Positions 1 through 7,646 of a DNA stretch of 12,076 nt are shown here, piece by piece. The stretch spans positions 1 through 12,076 of the forward strand of contig JAAYYM010000627.1 of NCBI GenBank assembly GCA_012515365.1. The letters run 5' to 3'. Both the position numbers and the translations under genes were made by a program. Within the stretch, counting starts at the first letter, position 1. Every line of letters begins with the position of its first letter. This DNA comes from Clostridia bacterium. GTDB taxonomy: Bacteria > Bacillota_A > Clostridia > Lachnospirales > Lachnospiraceae. A model generated the notes under the pieces. The model was not told where the DNA came from. It saw only the letters and a program-made list of their open reading frames with translations, and ran no database searches.

Positions 1-1400
1 ACAGCCTTCCATGTATGTTCCTCATCATACCAAAGTGCATCCAACTCCTCGACACTACGTCCTTGCTGCTCGACCCATGTATAATATTTCAAATTATGAA
101 TCCGTTTACGTGACACATATGTCAGTTCTTCCATATTGTCTGTTTTTATATCCAAAATGTGACGTGCATAATCTAGTGCAGCCATAGTAGGTGTATAGTC
201 CCCATTCTCTTCCTTCAGCTCCTCGATTCTGGATCCATACATGACTGACGAATCTGTCATAACGGTGGCAATCACGTCATGCTCTGTCAATTCATAGTAT
301 TTTGCCATTTTAATCGCGCAAAGCATATTGGCGATTCCTGAAATGCCAAAGTATGAAAGCATTTCTACAAATGCAGGATCTACCAAAGCTTCCTTGATCA
401 GATATTCCTGACCGACCGGCTCATTAAAGAATCGAATCAGCTTCTGGCTATCCTCATCATCTATATCAATGACTAAATCTGTATTTTTTACATTATGGAT
501 CCACGGTACATGTTTATCACCAATTCCTTCGATGCGATGGCCTCCAAACCCATTATTTAAAAGTGTCGGACACTGTAATGCCTCTCCCACACCGAGCTTT
601 GCCGTTGGATATTGTTCCTTTAGATAATCTCCAGATGCCATTGTTCCTGCTGATCCTGATGTAAAAACAGCTCCGGCAAAACGGTCACCCGGCTGTTTCA
701 TTTCTTCAAAAGCATCAGCAATTGCACTTCCGGTCACCTGATAATGCCACAGATAATTGCCCATCTCCTCGAATTGATTAAAAATCAAAACATCCTTTCT
801 TGTATGCTTCAGTTCCCAGGTCTTATCAAATATTTCTTTTACATTGCTTTCACATCCCGGCGTTGCAATCACTTCACCAGCTATGTTTTTTAACCAGTCA
901 AACCGTTCTTTACTCATTTCAGCAGGCAGGATGGCTATCGAATCTGCTGCCAATAATTTTGAATTAAATGCTCCACCACGACAATAATTTCCCGTAGAAG
1001 GCCAGACAGCTTTATGGTAAGTTGTGTCAAACTGCCCTGTGATCAGCCTCGGAGCCAGACAGCCAAAAGAGGCTCCCACCTTATGACACCCAGTCGGGAA
1101 CCACTTACCGATCATACAGATGATCTTTGCATCTACGCCGGTCAATTCCTTAGGAAGCACGATATAATTGCTGCCGTGAAATAAGCCTCCTCGTTCCTTT
1201 TGTTCATTTTTCCATGAAATACGAAACAAATTCAGCGGATTCACATCCCATAATCCAACATGCTGCAGCTGATCTTTAATGGAATCCGGGATCAGATCAG
1301 GATTTTTCATCTGTGCAATCGTTGGTATGATAATATGATTTTCTCTCGCTTTTCTGATATTTTTCTCTAATGCCTCTTCATTTCTTGTTAAGTCTATCAT
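1..1400 (-). CDS. PLP-dependent lyase, fold type II (cysteine synthase-like), 3' end beyond window
   Basis: An open frame runs leftward from ATG at 1398-1400 to the window edge, giving 466 codons without a stop; probably a few dozen residues are missing at the C terminus. The start is set by a strong AAAGGAGG at 1409-1416, 8 bases upstream. It looks like a fold-type II PLP enzyme (tryptophan-synthase-beta/cysteine-synthase superfamily). Lys107 in GCHKVGAS is the likely Schiff-base lysine, PSTGN at 135-139 is the substrate-carboxylate loop, and TSGSAGT at 247-253 is the glycine-rich phosphate loop. It is distinct from E. coli YgeX (diaminopropionate ammonia-lyase), whose active-site context I recall differently, but it sits where ygeX would be expected, divergent from ygeY-ygeW-arcC. 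Inference: an ammonia-releasing lyase on a diamino or ureido acid made by the operon. Databases tend to call such proteins cysteine synthase; the substrate is unknown to me. Superfamily is confident, function is not. Confidence 0.85.
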   Translation of the reverse strand, partial: MIDLTRNEEALEKNIRKARENHIIIPTIAQMKNPDLIPDSIKDQLQHVGLWDVNPLNLFRISWKNEQKERGGLFHGSNYIVLPKELTGVDAKIICMIGKWFPTGCHKVGASFGCLAPRLITGQFDTTYHKAVWPSTGNYCRGGAFNSKLLAADSIAILPAEMSKERFDWLKNIAGEVIATPGCESNVKEIFDKTWELKHTRKDVLIFNQFEEMGNYLWHYQVTGSAIADAFEEMKQPGDRFAGAVFTSGSAGTMASGDYLKEQYPTAKLGVGEALQCPTLLNNGFGGHRIEGIGDKHVPWIHNVKNTDLVIDIDDEDSQKLIRFFNEPVGQEYLIKEALVDPAFVEMLSYFGISGIANMLCAIKMAKYYELTEHDVIATVMTDSSVMYGSRIEELKEENGDYTPTMAALDYARHILDIKTDNMEELTYVSRKRIHNLKYYTWVEQQGRSVEELDALWYDEEHTWKA

Positions 1401-1448
1401 TTTCGTGACCTCCTTTGATGGATCATCCGGCTGTTACCTGTTAATTTC

Positions 1449-1477
1449 ATAGTAACATTGCCCCTCAAAAAAATCAA
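1449..1477 (-). promoter_or_regulatory. Candidate sigma-A promoter of the PLP lyase gene
   Basis: On the minus strand TTGATT (1472-1477) and TACTAT (1449-1454) are separated by 17 bases. Each matches four of six consensus bases, so it is moderate. It would give a leader of about 40 bases. The -35 lies about 10 bases from the palindrome pair at 1487-1521. Confidence 0.45.
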
Positions 1478-1486
1478 CGAGACTGC

Positions 1487-1521
1487 CTAAAAATTATTTT
1501 TTAGTCTAAAATTATTTTAGA
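1487..1521. promoter_or_regulatory. Two adjacent AT-rich palindromes, candidate operator between divergent promoters
   Basis: CTAAAAATTATTTTTTAG (1487-1504, near-perfect) is followed directly by TCTAAAATTATTTTAGA (1505-1521, a perfect inverted repeat around one central base). Their centres are about 17-18 bases apart, close to two helical turns minus a few bases. The pair lies about 9 bases from each of the two outward-facing -35 elements. This fits a dimer-of-dimers site for a regulator acting on both promoters, most simply the PAS/HTH protein encoded next door. An AT-rich UP element is an alternative. The binding protein is inferred. Confidence 0.55.
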
Positions 1522-1529
1522 TTTTCTCA

Positions 1530-1557
1530 TTGCAATCTCATCTTCATGTGTTATGAT
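1530..1557 (+). promoter_or_regulatory. Candidate sigma-A promoter of the regulator-ygeY-ygeW-arcC operon
   Basis: TTGCAA (1530-1535) and TATGAT (1552-1557) are separated by 16 bases, with an AT-rich upstream flank formed by the palindromes. The predicted start of transcription near 1564 leaves a leader of about 37 bases. An in-frame ATG at 1553 falls inside the -10 hexamer, so it cannot be the translation start of a transcript from this promoter. Confidence 0.6.
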
Positions 1558-1585
1558 TAAAATAAGAGCAAACGAATACCATGGT

Positions 1586-1593
1586 AAGGAGGT
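1586..1593 (+). promoter_or_regulatory. Ribosome binding site that fixes the regulator start at 1601
   Basis: AAGGAGGT ends 7 bases before ATG at 1601. The longer in-frame start at 1553 lies in the promoter -10 and has no comparable site. Confidence 0.85.
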
Positions 1594-1600
1594 AACCAGA

Positions 1601-2239
1601 ATGAACACACCTACTCTTGAAACACTGATCCATCTTGCTTCGGGACTTGCTGCTCAATTCGGAGAAAACTGTGAGATCGTGATCCATGATCTGTCTGCAA
1701 AAGCAGTTGAACACTCCATCGTACATATCGAAAACGGACACATTACAAACAGAGAAATCGGAGGAGGTCCCTCTCCAATCGTGCTTGATACACTTTGTCA
1801 TATGGATCATGTAGAGGATAAGCTTGCCTATTTGACACAGACTGAAAATGGACGCATTCTGAAATCAAGTACTATATTTATCAAAGATGATCTTGGCATC
1901 CCTCGCTATATTCTTGGGATTAATTTTGATATTACGAATCTTTTGGCAATTGATCAGTCCATTCTCTCCCTGACCGGTATAAAGACACAAAACAAATCTG
2001 AGGAAAAGCCAGACCGGATTTCGCACGATGTCAACTCACTGCTTGATGATCTGATCAGACAATCTGTTGATATGATTGGAATTCCTGCGCCGCTTATGTC
2101 ACGTGAAGACAAGATTAAGGCAATTAATTATCTGAATGATGCAGGTGCATTTCTGATCACAAAATCAGGTGATAAAATTTCAAAATATTTTGGTATTTCT
2201 AAGTATACACTTTACAGCTACGTGGATATCAATAAGTAA
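1601..2239 (+). CDS. YheO-like PAS / helix-turn-helix transcriptional regulator
   Basis: A 212-residue protein starting at ATG 1601. Residues about 4-115 match the YheO-type PAS domain: EIVIHDL at 25-31, [15 protein letters not shown] around 42-56, and a second half with a [11 protein letters not shown] strand and LGINFDIT at 105-112. Residues about 165-212 form a C-terminal helix-turn-helix ([13 protein letters not shown], then [16 protein letters not shown]). The family includes E. coli YheO and the Pseudomonas D-arginine regulator DauR; members sense small metabolites and control catabolic genes. It is first in the operon, 55 bases before ygeY with no terminator seen between them, and divergent from the PLP lyase. 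It most likely binds the palindromes at 1487-1521 and senses a purine or ureide intermediate. The family is clear; ligand and direction of control are inferred. Confidence 0.9.
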   Translation: MNTPTLETLIHLASGLAAQFGENCEIVIHDLSAKAVEHSIVHIENGHITNREIGGGPSPIVLDTLCHMDHVEDKLAYLTQTENGRILKSSTIFIKDDLGIPRYILGINFDITNLLAIDQSILSLTGIKTQNKSEEKPDRISHDVNSLLDDLIRQSVDMIGIPAPLMSREDKIKAINYLNDAGAFLITKSGDKISKYFGISKYTLYSYVDINK

Positions 2240-2278
2240 TCAATATGATTCAACAATAACTAATAAAAATAATGAAAT

Positions 2279-2285
2279 GAGGAGG
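2279..2285 (+). promoter_or_regulatory. Ribosome binding site that fixes the ygeY start at 2295
   Basis: GAGGAGG lies 9 bases before ATG 2295. The frame stays open back to 2169, but that would overlap the regulator gene by 71 bases and add 42 residues unlike the family. Confidence 0.85.
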
Positions 2286-2294
2286 AAATCAAAT

Positions 2295-3500
2295 ATGGAT
2301 TCTAACGCGATTAAATCAGCTGCAAAAAACTATGAAGCCGATATGACAAAGTTTCTTCGTGACCTAGTCCGAATTCCTGGAGAAAGCTGTTGTGAAAAGG
2401 GACATATCGACAGGATTGCGCAAGAAATGAAAGCACTTTCGTTTGATAAGGTCGAAATCGATCCAATGGGGAATGTACTTGGTTATATGGGAAATGGTCC
2501 ACGTATCATTGCATATGATGCACACATTGATAATGTCGGAATCGGAAACAGGGATAACTGGGACTTTGATCCTTATGAAGGTTATGAAACAGATACTGAG
2601 ATTGGCGGTCGTGGAACTTCTGATCAGCTTGGAGGACTGGTTTCTTCTGTTTATGGTGCTAAAATCATAAAAGACTTAAATCTTTTACCAGATGAATTCA
2701 CCATTTTGGTAACAGGAACTGTTCAGGAGGAAGACTGCGACGGACTTTGCTGGCAGTATATCATTAATGAGGATGACATCAGACCCGAATTTGCCGTGAT
2801 CACGGAACCAACTGATGGTAATATTTATCGTGGTCAGAGAGGGCGAATGGAGATACGTGTTCAAGTAGAGGGCATCTCCTGCCATGGTTCTGCACCTGAG
2901 CGCGGTGAAAATGCCATTTACAAGATGGCAGATATTTTGCAGGAAGTCCGCGATCTAAATGATAAACTGCATGATGATGAGTTTCTTGGAAAAGGAACGC
3001 TTGCTGTTTCAGAGGTATTTTTTACTTCTCCATCGCGCTGTGCAGTTGCTGATATGTGTGCAATTTCGATTGACCGCCGTTTGACAAATAACGAAACCTA
3101 CACGATGGCACTTGATGAAATCAGAGCACTTGAAAGCGTCAAAAAATATCAGGCTGTTGTATCTATGTATCAATATGAGCGTCCAAGCTATACCGGTCTC
3201 GTATATCCGACTGACTGCTATTTTCCGACTTGGGTAATCCCGGAGTCACATCCGGCAACGCAGGCTATGGTAAAAGCGCATGAAGGACTGTTTGGAAAAC
3301 CAACGGTAGATAAATGGACGTTCTCAACGAATGGAGTCTCCATAATGGGAAGGTTTCATATCCCATGTATTGGTTTCGGACCGGGTAAGGAAGCTCAGGC
3401 ACACGCTCCGAATGAACATACATGGAAAGAGGATCTGGTAAAATGTGCTGCCGTTTATGCTGCACTTCCTACATATTACAGCAATATCACTTCAAACTAA
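2295..3500 (+). CDS. ygeY: YgeY family M20-type metallohydrolase (selenium-metabolism-linked hydrolase)
   Basis: A 401-residue M20/ArgE/DapE-type dinuclear zinc amidohydrolase. Expected metal ligands and catalytic residues are present: His77 and Asp79 in YDAHIDN, Asp110 in [10 protein letters not shown], the catalytic Glu pair 145-146 in VQEED, Glu171 in VITEPTDG, and a C-terminal His370 in the HAPNE block. His197 in [10 protein letters not shown] belongs to the lid/dimerisation domain (about 185-300). Length and blocks match YgeY, found with selenium-dependent molybdenum hydroxylase and purine clusters. The likely reaction is hydrolysis of an amide or carbamoyl bond in a ring-opened purine intermediate in the cytoplasm; in the E. 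coli urate route it acts upstream of YgeW, though I cannot fix the exact substrate from sequence. It lies 21 bases before ygeW in the same operon. Dipeptidase or deacetylase labels are less specific alternatives. Confidence 0.92.
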   Translation: MDSNAIKSAAKNYEADMTKFLRDLVRIPGESCCEKGHIDRIAQEMKALSFDKVEIDPMGNVLGYMGNGPRIIAYDAHIDNVGIGNRDNWDFDPYEGYETDTEIGGRGTSDQLGGLVSSVYGAKIIKDLNLLPDEFTILVTGTVQEEDCDGLCWQYIINEDDIRPEFAVITEPTDGNIYRGQRGRMEIRVQVEGISCHGSAPERGENAIYKMADILQEVRDLNDKLHDDEFLGKGTLAVSEVFFTSPSRCAVADMCAISIDRRLTNNETYTMALDEIRALESVKKYQAVVSMYQYERPSYTGLVYPTDCYFPTWVIPESHPATQAMVKAHEGLFGKPTVDKWTFSTNGVSIMGRFHIPCIGFGPGKEAQAHAPNEHTWKEDLVKCAAVYAALPTYYSNITSN

Positions 3501-3521
3501 CAACATTGGGAGGTATCTCGC

Positions 3522-4715
3522 ATGGAAACCTTAAGTATGTATATAGACCAACTGAATCAACTAAATTTTAAAGAGATGTATCAAAATGATTTTTTCCTGA
3601 CCTGGGAGAAATCGGATCAGGAAATAGCTGCGGTATTTGCAGTAGCTGATGCACTGCGATATCTGCGTAAAAAAAATATCTCCGTAAAAGCTTTTGAAAG
3701 CGGACTTGGTATCTCATTATTCAGAGATAATTCGACAAGAACAAGATTTTCTTTTGCTTCTGCCTGCGATCTGCTTGGACTAAAGGTACAGGATCTTGAC
3801 GAAGGAAAATCTCAGATTGCACACGGTGAAACAGTTCGCGAAACAGCAAATATGATCTCTTTTATGGCTGATGTAATCGGAATCAGAGACGACATGTATA
3901 TTGGAAAAGGGAACACATACATGAGAAGTGTCTCTAAAGCTGTCAGAGATGGCTATGAGGCAGGTATTTTAGAACAAATTCCTACTCTGGTCAATTTGCA
4001 GTGTGACATTGACCATCCGACACAATGTATGGCTGATATGCTGCATATCATTCATGAATTTGGTGGTGTTGAAAATCTAAAAGGAAAGAAAATTGCTATG
4101 ACCTGGGCTTACTCTCCTTCCTATGGAAAACCACTGTCTGTTCCTCAAGGTATCATTGGTCTTATGACAAGGTTTGGTATGGATGTTGTACTGGCGCATC
4201 CTGAAGGGTATGAAGTTATGCCGGAATGTGAAGAAGTTGCACAAAAACAAGCTGCTGCCTCTTCAGGATCCTTCACTAAAACAAATCAAATGGCAGAAGC
4301 ATTTAAGGATGCAGACATTGTTTATCCAAAAAGCTGGGCACCATTTGCTGCCATGGAAGAGCGAACCGAACTATATGCTAATTATGATTTTGATGGGATT
4401 AAAGAACTGGAAAAGAGAATGCTTGCACAAAATGCAGCTCATAAAGACTGGACTTGTTCAGAAGATCTTATGCGTACAACCAAAGATGGGAAAGCACTCT
4501 ACATGCATTGTCTTCCAGCTGATATTTCTGGCGTAAGCTGTGAAAAAGGTGAAGTAGATGCTTCTGTTTTTGACCGTTATCGCACGCCACTTTATAAACA
4601 GGCCAGTTTTAAACCATATATCATAGCTGCTATGATTTTTCTTGCTAAATTTCAAGATCCCGCTGCACTTCTCAAGCAATTTGAAACAAAGAACCAGCCT
4701 CGCAAACAACTTTAA
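3522..4715 (+). CDS. ygeW: Knotted carbamoyltransferase YgeW
   Basis: A 397-residue aspartate/ornithine carbamoyltransferase superfamily member. The carbamoyl-phosphate motif STRTR is at 71-75, HPTQ at 165-168 and HCLP at 329-332, all intact. The family-typical insertions, its length (near the 396 of E. coli YgeW) and the context place it in the YgeW type rather than ArgF or PyrB. GGGAGG at 3508-3513 supports the start, 8 bases away. The E. coli enzyme does not use ornithine or aspartate well; work on anaerobic purine degradation implicates phosphorolysis of a ureido acid related to 2,3-diaminopropionate, giving carbamoyl phosphate. The carbamate kinase gene begins 30 bases downstream, which supports the catabolic direction. 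ArgF/PyrB biosynthetic roles are unlikely because no arginine or pyrimidine genes are near. Confidence 0.93.
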   Translation: METLSMYIDQLNQLNFKEMYQNDFFLTWEKSDQEIAAVFAVADALRYLRKKNISVKAFESGLGISLFRDNSTRTRFSFASACDLLGLKVQDLDEGKSQIAHGETVRETANMISFMADVIGIRDDMYIGKGNTYMRSVSKAVRDGYEAGILEQIPTLVNLQCDIDHPTQCMADMLHIIHEFGGVENLKGKKIAMTWAYSPSYGKPLSVPQGIIGLMTRFGMDVVLAHPEGYEVMPECEEVAQKQAAASSGSFTKTNQMAEAFKDADIVYPKSWAPFAAMEERTELYANYDFDGIKELEKRMLAQNAAHKDWTCSEDLMRTTKDGKALYMHCLPADISGVSCEKGEVDASVFDRYRTPLYKQASFKPYIIAAMIFLAKFQDPAALLKQFETKNQPRKQL

Positions 4716-4745
4716 GTTTTATCCAAAAGACAAAAGGAGGATCAT

Positions 4746-5681
4746 ATGGCAAGAATCGTCATTGCACTTGGTGGAAATGCACTTGGATCTACGCTTCCGG
4801 AACAAATGAAGGCTGTTTCGATCACATCTCGTGCCATCGCTGATTTGATTCAGGCTGGACACGATGTTATCATTTCTCATGGAAATGGCCCTCAGGTAGG
4901 AATGATTAATCATGCTATGGCAGCTCTGTCCCGTGAGAATCCGACACATCCCAACACACCATTATCAGTCTGTGTTGCCATGAGTCAAGCCTATATTGGA
5001 TATGATCTGCAAAATGCACTTCGTGAAGAGTTATCTAAGCGTGGCATAAAAAAACCTGTAACGACAATGATCACTCAGGTTCGCGTAGATGAACATGACC
5101 CTGCTTTTCTCCATCCTGATAAACCCATTGGTCATTTTATGACAAAGGAGCAGGCAGAGTATGCAAAAAAGGAATATGGATACCAGATCACAGAGGATTC
5201 CGGACGAGGCTATCGTCGTGTAGTTGCATCTCCGCGCCCTGTTGAAATCATAGAAATTGAGTCCATCCGGACTTTAGTCGAAGCCGGTGATATTGTGATT
5301 GCTGCAGGTGGTGGCGGAATTCCGGTCTGTCTTAAAGGAACTCATTTGCGGGGAATCAGTGCTGTGATTGATAAGGATTTTGTTAGTGCAAAAATGGCAC
5401 AAGATTTAAATGCTGATATTCTGATTATTTTGACAGCTGTTGAGAAAGTAGCCATTCACTTTAACAAGCCTGATGTAAAATGGCTTACAAAAATGACAGT
5501 CAGTGAAGCTGCTGCATATATGAATGATCAGGAGTTTGCTGCAGGTTCCATGCTTCCAAAAGTCCGTGCAGCTATGGAATTCACAGCATCCAGAAAAGAC
5601 CGCTTCGCCGTGATCACATTACTGACAAGTGCGAAGGATGCCCTAGATGGTAAAACCGGAACTCGCATACTAAATGACTAA
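4746..5681 (+). CDS. arcC: Carbamate kinase
   Basis: A 311-residue amino-acid-kinase-fold protein. Diagnostic blocks are ALGGNALG (7-14), SHGNGPQVG (44-52), the GGGGIPV nucleotide/substrate loop (188-194), DKD (209-211) and GSMLPKV (267-273). It converts carbamoyl phosphate plus ADP to ATP, CO2 and ammonia. AAAGGAGG at 4733-4740 precedes the start by 5 bases. It is last in the operon and directly follows ygeW, so it probably harvests ATP from carbamoyl phosphate released from ureides rather than from the arginine deiminase pathway, since arcA is absent here. It corresponds in role to yqeA of the E. coli cluster. Its 3' end overlaps that of guaD by 12 bases. Confidence 0.95.
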   Translation: MARIVIALGGNALGSTLPEQMKAVSITSRAIADLIQAGHDVIISHGNGPQVGMINHAMAALSRENPTHPNTPLSVCVAMSQAYIGYDLQNALREELSKRGIKKPVTTMITQVRVDEHDPAFLHPDKPIGHFMTKEQAEYAKKEYGYQITEDSGRGYRRVVASPRPVEIIEIESIRTLVEAGDIVIAAGGGGIPVCLKGTHLRGISAVIDKDFVSAKMAQDLNADILIILTAVEKVAIHFNKPDVKWLTKMTVSEAAAYMNDQEFAAGSMLPKVRAAMEFTASRKDRFAVITLLTSAKDALDGKTGTRILND

Positions 5682-6953
5682 TTGCCTTCCGGCTACGTAT
5701 TTTGCCTGAATCTTTATTTTTGATTCCAAATAAGCACTTCGTTCAAGTCTTTGCTGAATATTATATTGATTCAATTTACATAATTCACTATCATCTATTA
5801 TAACTGCATCCATTTCATAGTCTGGATCAAAAGAACCGACTTTTCCAAAAAATGAACCTCCACCTATTGTTGCCAGATAAAAAGCTTCTGTGAACCGCAG
5901 AGGCTTTTCTTTTTCATCGATTAATCGAAAACGAAGCTTTGATACCGAAATGGCATTTACAATCATTTGAAGCATCGAAATCGAATGACCGCCTGCAAGA
6001 TCAGTTGCCAAGCCGACTTTCAGTCCTTCATTCAGATATCTACGTATTGGTGCAATTCCAGAAGATAAATTTGTATTAGAAGAAGGGCAATGTGCTACAT
6101 AAACTCCGTTTTGCTTCATTAGATTCTGCTCTTCTTTTGTAACATAAATACAATGTGCCATGATTGCCGGATAGTCTCCACCAAACATACCGACCCTGTC
6201 ATAAGCATCCGCATATCCTGAAGCATCAGGTACAAGATTCTTTACCCAGTCAACCTCAGACATATTTTCTGATAAATGTGATTGTACACTTAAATTCCAT
6301 TCTCTTCTGATTTGTGACAGTTTTGTCATTAATTCGTCTGTACACGATGGAATGAATCTCGGTGTCAAAATCGGTTCTGTTCGCTGATATCGTCCACTAG
6401 TTTCATTAAGCCATCTAAGGGTGTCCTTAATAGATGCCTCGGCACTCTCTTCACATAAATAACTCGGCGCATTACGATCCATATTGACCTTGCCAATCTT
6501 GGTGATCAGACCACTTTGCTCCATCTGATCCATCAGGATTTCTGTAGCCTTAAGATGACAGGTCGCAAATATGCAGGCTCTCGTTGTTACACTGTGTGTC
6601 AGATCATCTGTAAAGGTCTGATATGCCTTCCTCGCATATTCAAGATCCGCATATCTGGCTTCCTCCGGAAAGGTCTGCGTATCGAGCCATTCCAATAATT
6701 CCATATCCATGCCTAACCCGCAAAAAGAATATTGAGGTGCATGAACATGCAGATCCGTCATCCCCGGGATGATCAGCGAATGTTGATAATCATGAATCTG
6801 TAAAGCCGCGTATTGCTCCGGCAATTCATCAAATACCCCCTGACAGATTCCATCTATACAAACAAGATAACCACCACTTACACTATTCACACTTTCACTG
6901 TCAATACTATAACAAATATCCCCTTTTAAAACTATACTGGTTTCCTTTTGCAC
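5670..6953 (-). CDS. guaD: Guanine deaminase (GuaD-type amidohydrolase)
   Basis: A 427-residue zinc amidohydrolase converting guanine to xanthine and ammonia. Metal ligands are His69 and His71 in DLHVHAPQYSF, His226 in QSHLSEN, His267 in MAHC and Asp318 in ATDLAGG. Guanine-deaminase features include LLEWL..TFPEE around 86-98, TPRF at 197-200 and HCPSSNTNLSSG at 288-299. These favour GuaD over the related SsnA, and both occur in such clusters. The start is GTG at 6951-6953, chosen because GAGGTGA (6958-6964) is well spaced and no upstream ATG fits. It follows a TetR gene by 18 bases, so the two are probably cotranscribed. It feeds xanthine into the neighbouring purine pathway. Confidence 0.92.
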   Translation of the reverse strand: MQKETSIVLKGDICYSIDSESVNSVSGGYLVCIDGICQGVFDELPEQYAALQIHDYQHSLIIPGMTDLHVHAPQYSFCGLGMDMELLEWLDTQTFPEEARYADLEYARKAYQTFTDDLTHSVTTRACIFATCHLKATEILMDQMEQSGLITKIGKVNMDRNAPSYLCEESAEASIKDTLRWLNETSGRYQRTEPILTPRFIPSCTDELMTKLSQIRREWNLSVQSHLSENMSEVDWVKNLVPDASGYADAYDRVGMFGGDYPAIMAHCIYVTKEEQNLMKQNGVYVAHCPSSNTNLSSGIAPIRRYLNEGLKVGLATDLAGGHSISMLQMIVNAISVSKLRFRLIDEKEKPLRFTEAFYLATIGGGSFFGKVGSFDPDYEMDAVIIDDSELCKLNQYNIQQRLERSAYLESKIKIQAKYVAGRQLVI

Positions 6954-6957
6954 GGAA

Positions 6958-6964
6958 TCACCTC
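6958..6964 (-). promoter_or_regulatory. Ribosome binding site supporting the GTG start of guaD
   Basis: On the minus strand GAGGTGA lies just upstream of GTG 6953-6951, with the GAGG core 7 bases away. This is the only strong site near the 5' end of the frame. Confidence 0.75.
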
Positions 6965-6971
6965 ATTTCTA

Positions 6972-7604
6972 TTAATTCTGCCTAAATGTCTGATATGCAT
7001 GTAAAAAGTGTCCTGCTTCTACATGAAGCATACTCTCAAGCATGGTAATCATAGCTTTCAGCAACTTAGGCTTTTCTATTTCATTATTACTAAAGATACC
7101 ATCATCCAGCAATGTAAATGACGAAGATAGAAAAAGCTGCATATATTCTTTCGGATATTCACATTTGTATTCACCTGCTTCTATTCCAGACTCAATGATT
7201 TTCTGAAATAGCGGAGTCAGTAAAATAACCATAGATGTTAATGATTTCTGATGCATCATGGCGTTTTCCGGTTTATGTATTTCATTTAATAGTTCTGTCC
7301 CTCCCTGCTCTTCTACATTTAATGCTTCAAAAGCAGTTAGCAGTTTTTCGTCACAGGACATCGTTTGATCTTCACAGATCGCTTCCAGCCTGCTCACAAT
7401 GATATCTGTCGTCTGATAAATAATTGCATCCAGTACTTCTTCCTTTGATGCAAAATAGTAATAAAAAGTCCCCTTTGCTATTCCAATCTCATTCAAGATA
7501 TCATTTACACTGGATTTGTTATAACCTTTTGTTATAAACAGCTTCTTGGCTGTATCTATGATCTCATTTCTACGTTCATCATATTCCTTGACAATTCTCA
7601 TCAT
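6972..7604 (-). CDS. TetR/AcrR family transcriptional regulator
   Basis: A 210-residue protein with an N-terminal TetR DNA-binding domain: AKKLFITKGYNKSSVNDIL at about 19-37, then IGIAKGTFYYYFASKEEVLDA at 40-60, the family's signature helix-turn-helix. The remainder is the variable all-helical ligand/dimer domain. Two tandem ATGs occur at 7604 and 7601; AGAGG at 7610-7614 is 5 bases from the first and 8 from the second, so the second may be the true start. It sits 42 bases after the GTPase-NYN gene and 18 bases before guaD. Inference: it may control guaD, or the operon it lies in. Neither ligand nor target can be read from the sequence, although an efflux or toxic-compound sensor is a common role in the family. 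Confidence 0.92.
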   Translation of the reverse strand: MMRIVKEYDERRNEIIDTAKKLFITKGYNKSSVNDILNEIGIAKGTFYYYFASKEEVLDAIIYQTTDIIVSRLEAICEDQTMSCDEKLLTAFEALNVEEQGGTELLNEIHKPENAMMHQKSLTSMVILLTPLFQKIIESGIEAGEYKCEYPKEYMQLFLSSSFTLLDDGIFSNNEIEKPKLLKAMITMLESMLHVEAGHFLHAYQTFRQN

Positions 7605-7646
7605 AATTTCCTCTGCTTATCATATTCACCTAATAATTGGTATTTC

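Noticed and set aside
1553..1600. N-terminal extension of the PAS/HTH regulator from ATG 1553
   Set aside because: This ATG lies inside the TATGAT -10 element; a strong AAGGAGGT precedes ATG 1601, and the extra 16 residues do not belong to the family.
2169..2294. N-terminal extension of YgeY overlapping the regulator gene
   Set aside because: It overlaps the upstream gene in another frame, while ATG 2295 has a GAGGAGG site and gives the usual M20 N terminus.
5705..5735. Small GAATC...GATTC hairpin near the arcC/guaD junction as a terminator
   Set aside because: The stem is only five base pairs and AT-rich, with no proper U-tract following it.
7628..7641. ACC-N8-GGT partial palindrome before the TetR gene, as an autoregulatory operator
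   Set aside because: Only about 10 of 14 positions are symmetric, and the nearby TATGAT (7619-7624) would start the transcript at or inside the ribosome binding site, so no credible promoter accompanies it.
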